NCBI GenBank assembly: GCA_011772865.1
Contig: WVYQ01000023.1
Location: 240,396 to 304,395, forward strand
DNA length: 64,000 nt
From: Woeseiaceae bacterium
GTDB taxonomy: Bacteria; Pseudomonadota; Gammaproteobacteria; Steroidobacterales; Woeseiaceae
Direction of reading: 5' to 3'
Below the pieces are notes generated by a model. The model did no database searches and had not been told where the DNA came from. It saw only the letters and a program-made list of their open reading frames with translations. Of the stretch, positions 63,985 through 64,000 are shown piece after piece (position 1 is the first letter of the stretch; each line of letters begins with the position of its first letter). Both the position numbers and the translations under genes were made by a program.

Positions 63985-64000
63985 CATTAGGTCAAACACG

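Overview
Gammaproteobacterial chromosomal window, about 60% GC, densely packed with housekeeping genes. I saw no tRNA/rRNA genes, CRISPR array, prophage or transposase. Left to right: the dcw cluster (murD partial, mraY, murF, murE, ftsI, ftsL, rsmH, mraZ; all -), rnpB (-), rsmI (-), lpoA-yraN (+), sspB-sspA-petC-petB-petA (-), a DegS-type protease (+), murA-ibaG (-), yrbG-kdsD-kdsC-lptC-lptA-lptB-rpoN-hpf-ptsN-rapZ-mgtE (+), a patatin-like protein (-), a secreted PrxQ-type peroxiredoxin (+), a VWA protein with a MoxR ATPase (-), penicillin acylase and pyk (-), PhoX (+), pgk-gap-tkt (-), metK-ahcY-cpdA-hemL (+), a Lon-N domain protein, mpl and a membrane protein (-), rnd (+), adk (-), pfp-hppA (+), a small unknown protein (+), a PAS/GGDEF/EAL protein (-), pcm-tolC (+), waaA (-), and a split class II RNR nrdJa/nrdJb (-). 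I did not find a clearly new multi-gene system. The observations most worth a second look are: (i) palindromes or hairpins at 7 of 9 convergent gene junctions, several containing a stop codon and mostly lacking U-tracts; (ii) NrdR-like boxes upstream of nrdJ plus another at the right edge, suggesting a divergent NrdR-controlled neighbour; (iii) a PPi-dependent PFK next to a K+-independent-type H+-PPase; (iv) a cpdA-like gene whose metal-binding N-terminus lies upstream of any canonical start codon; (v) a three-repeat MraZ box supporting a GTG start for mraZ. All calls are by reading motifs and synteny; no database search was run.
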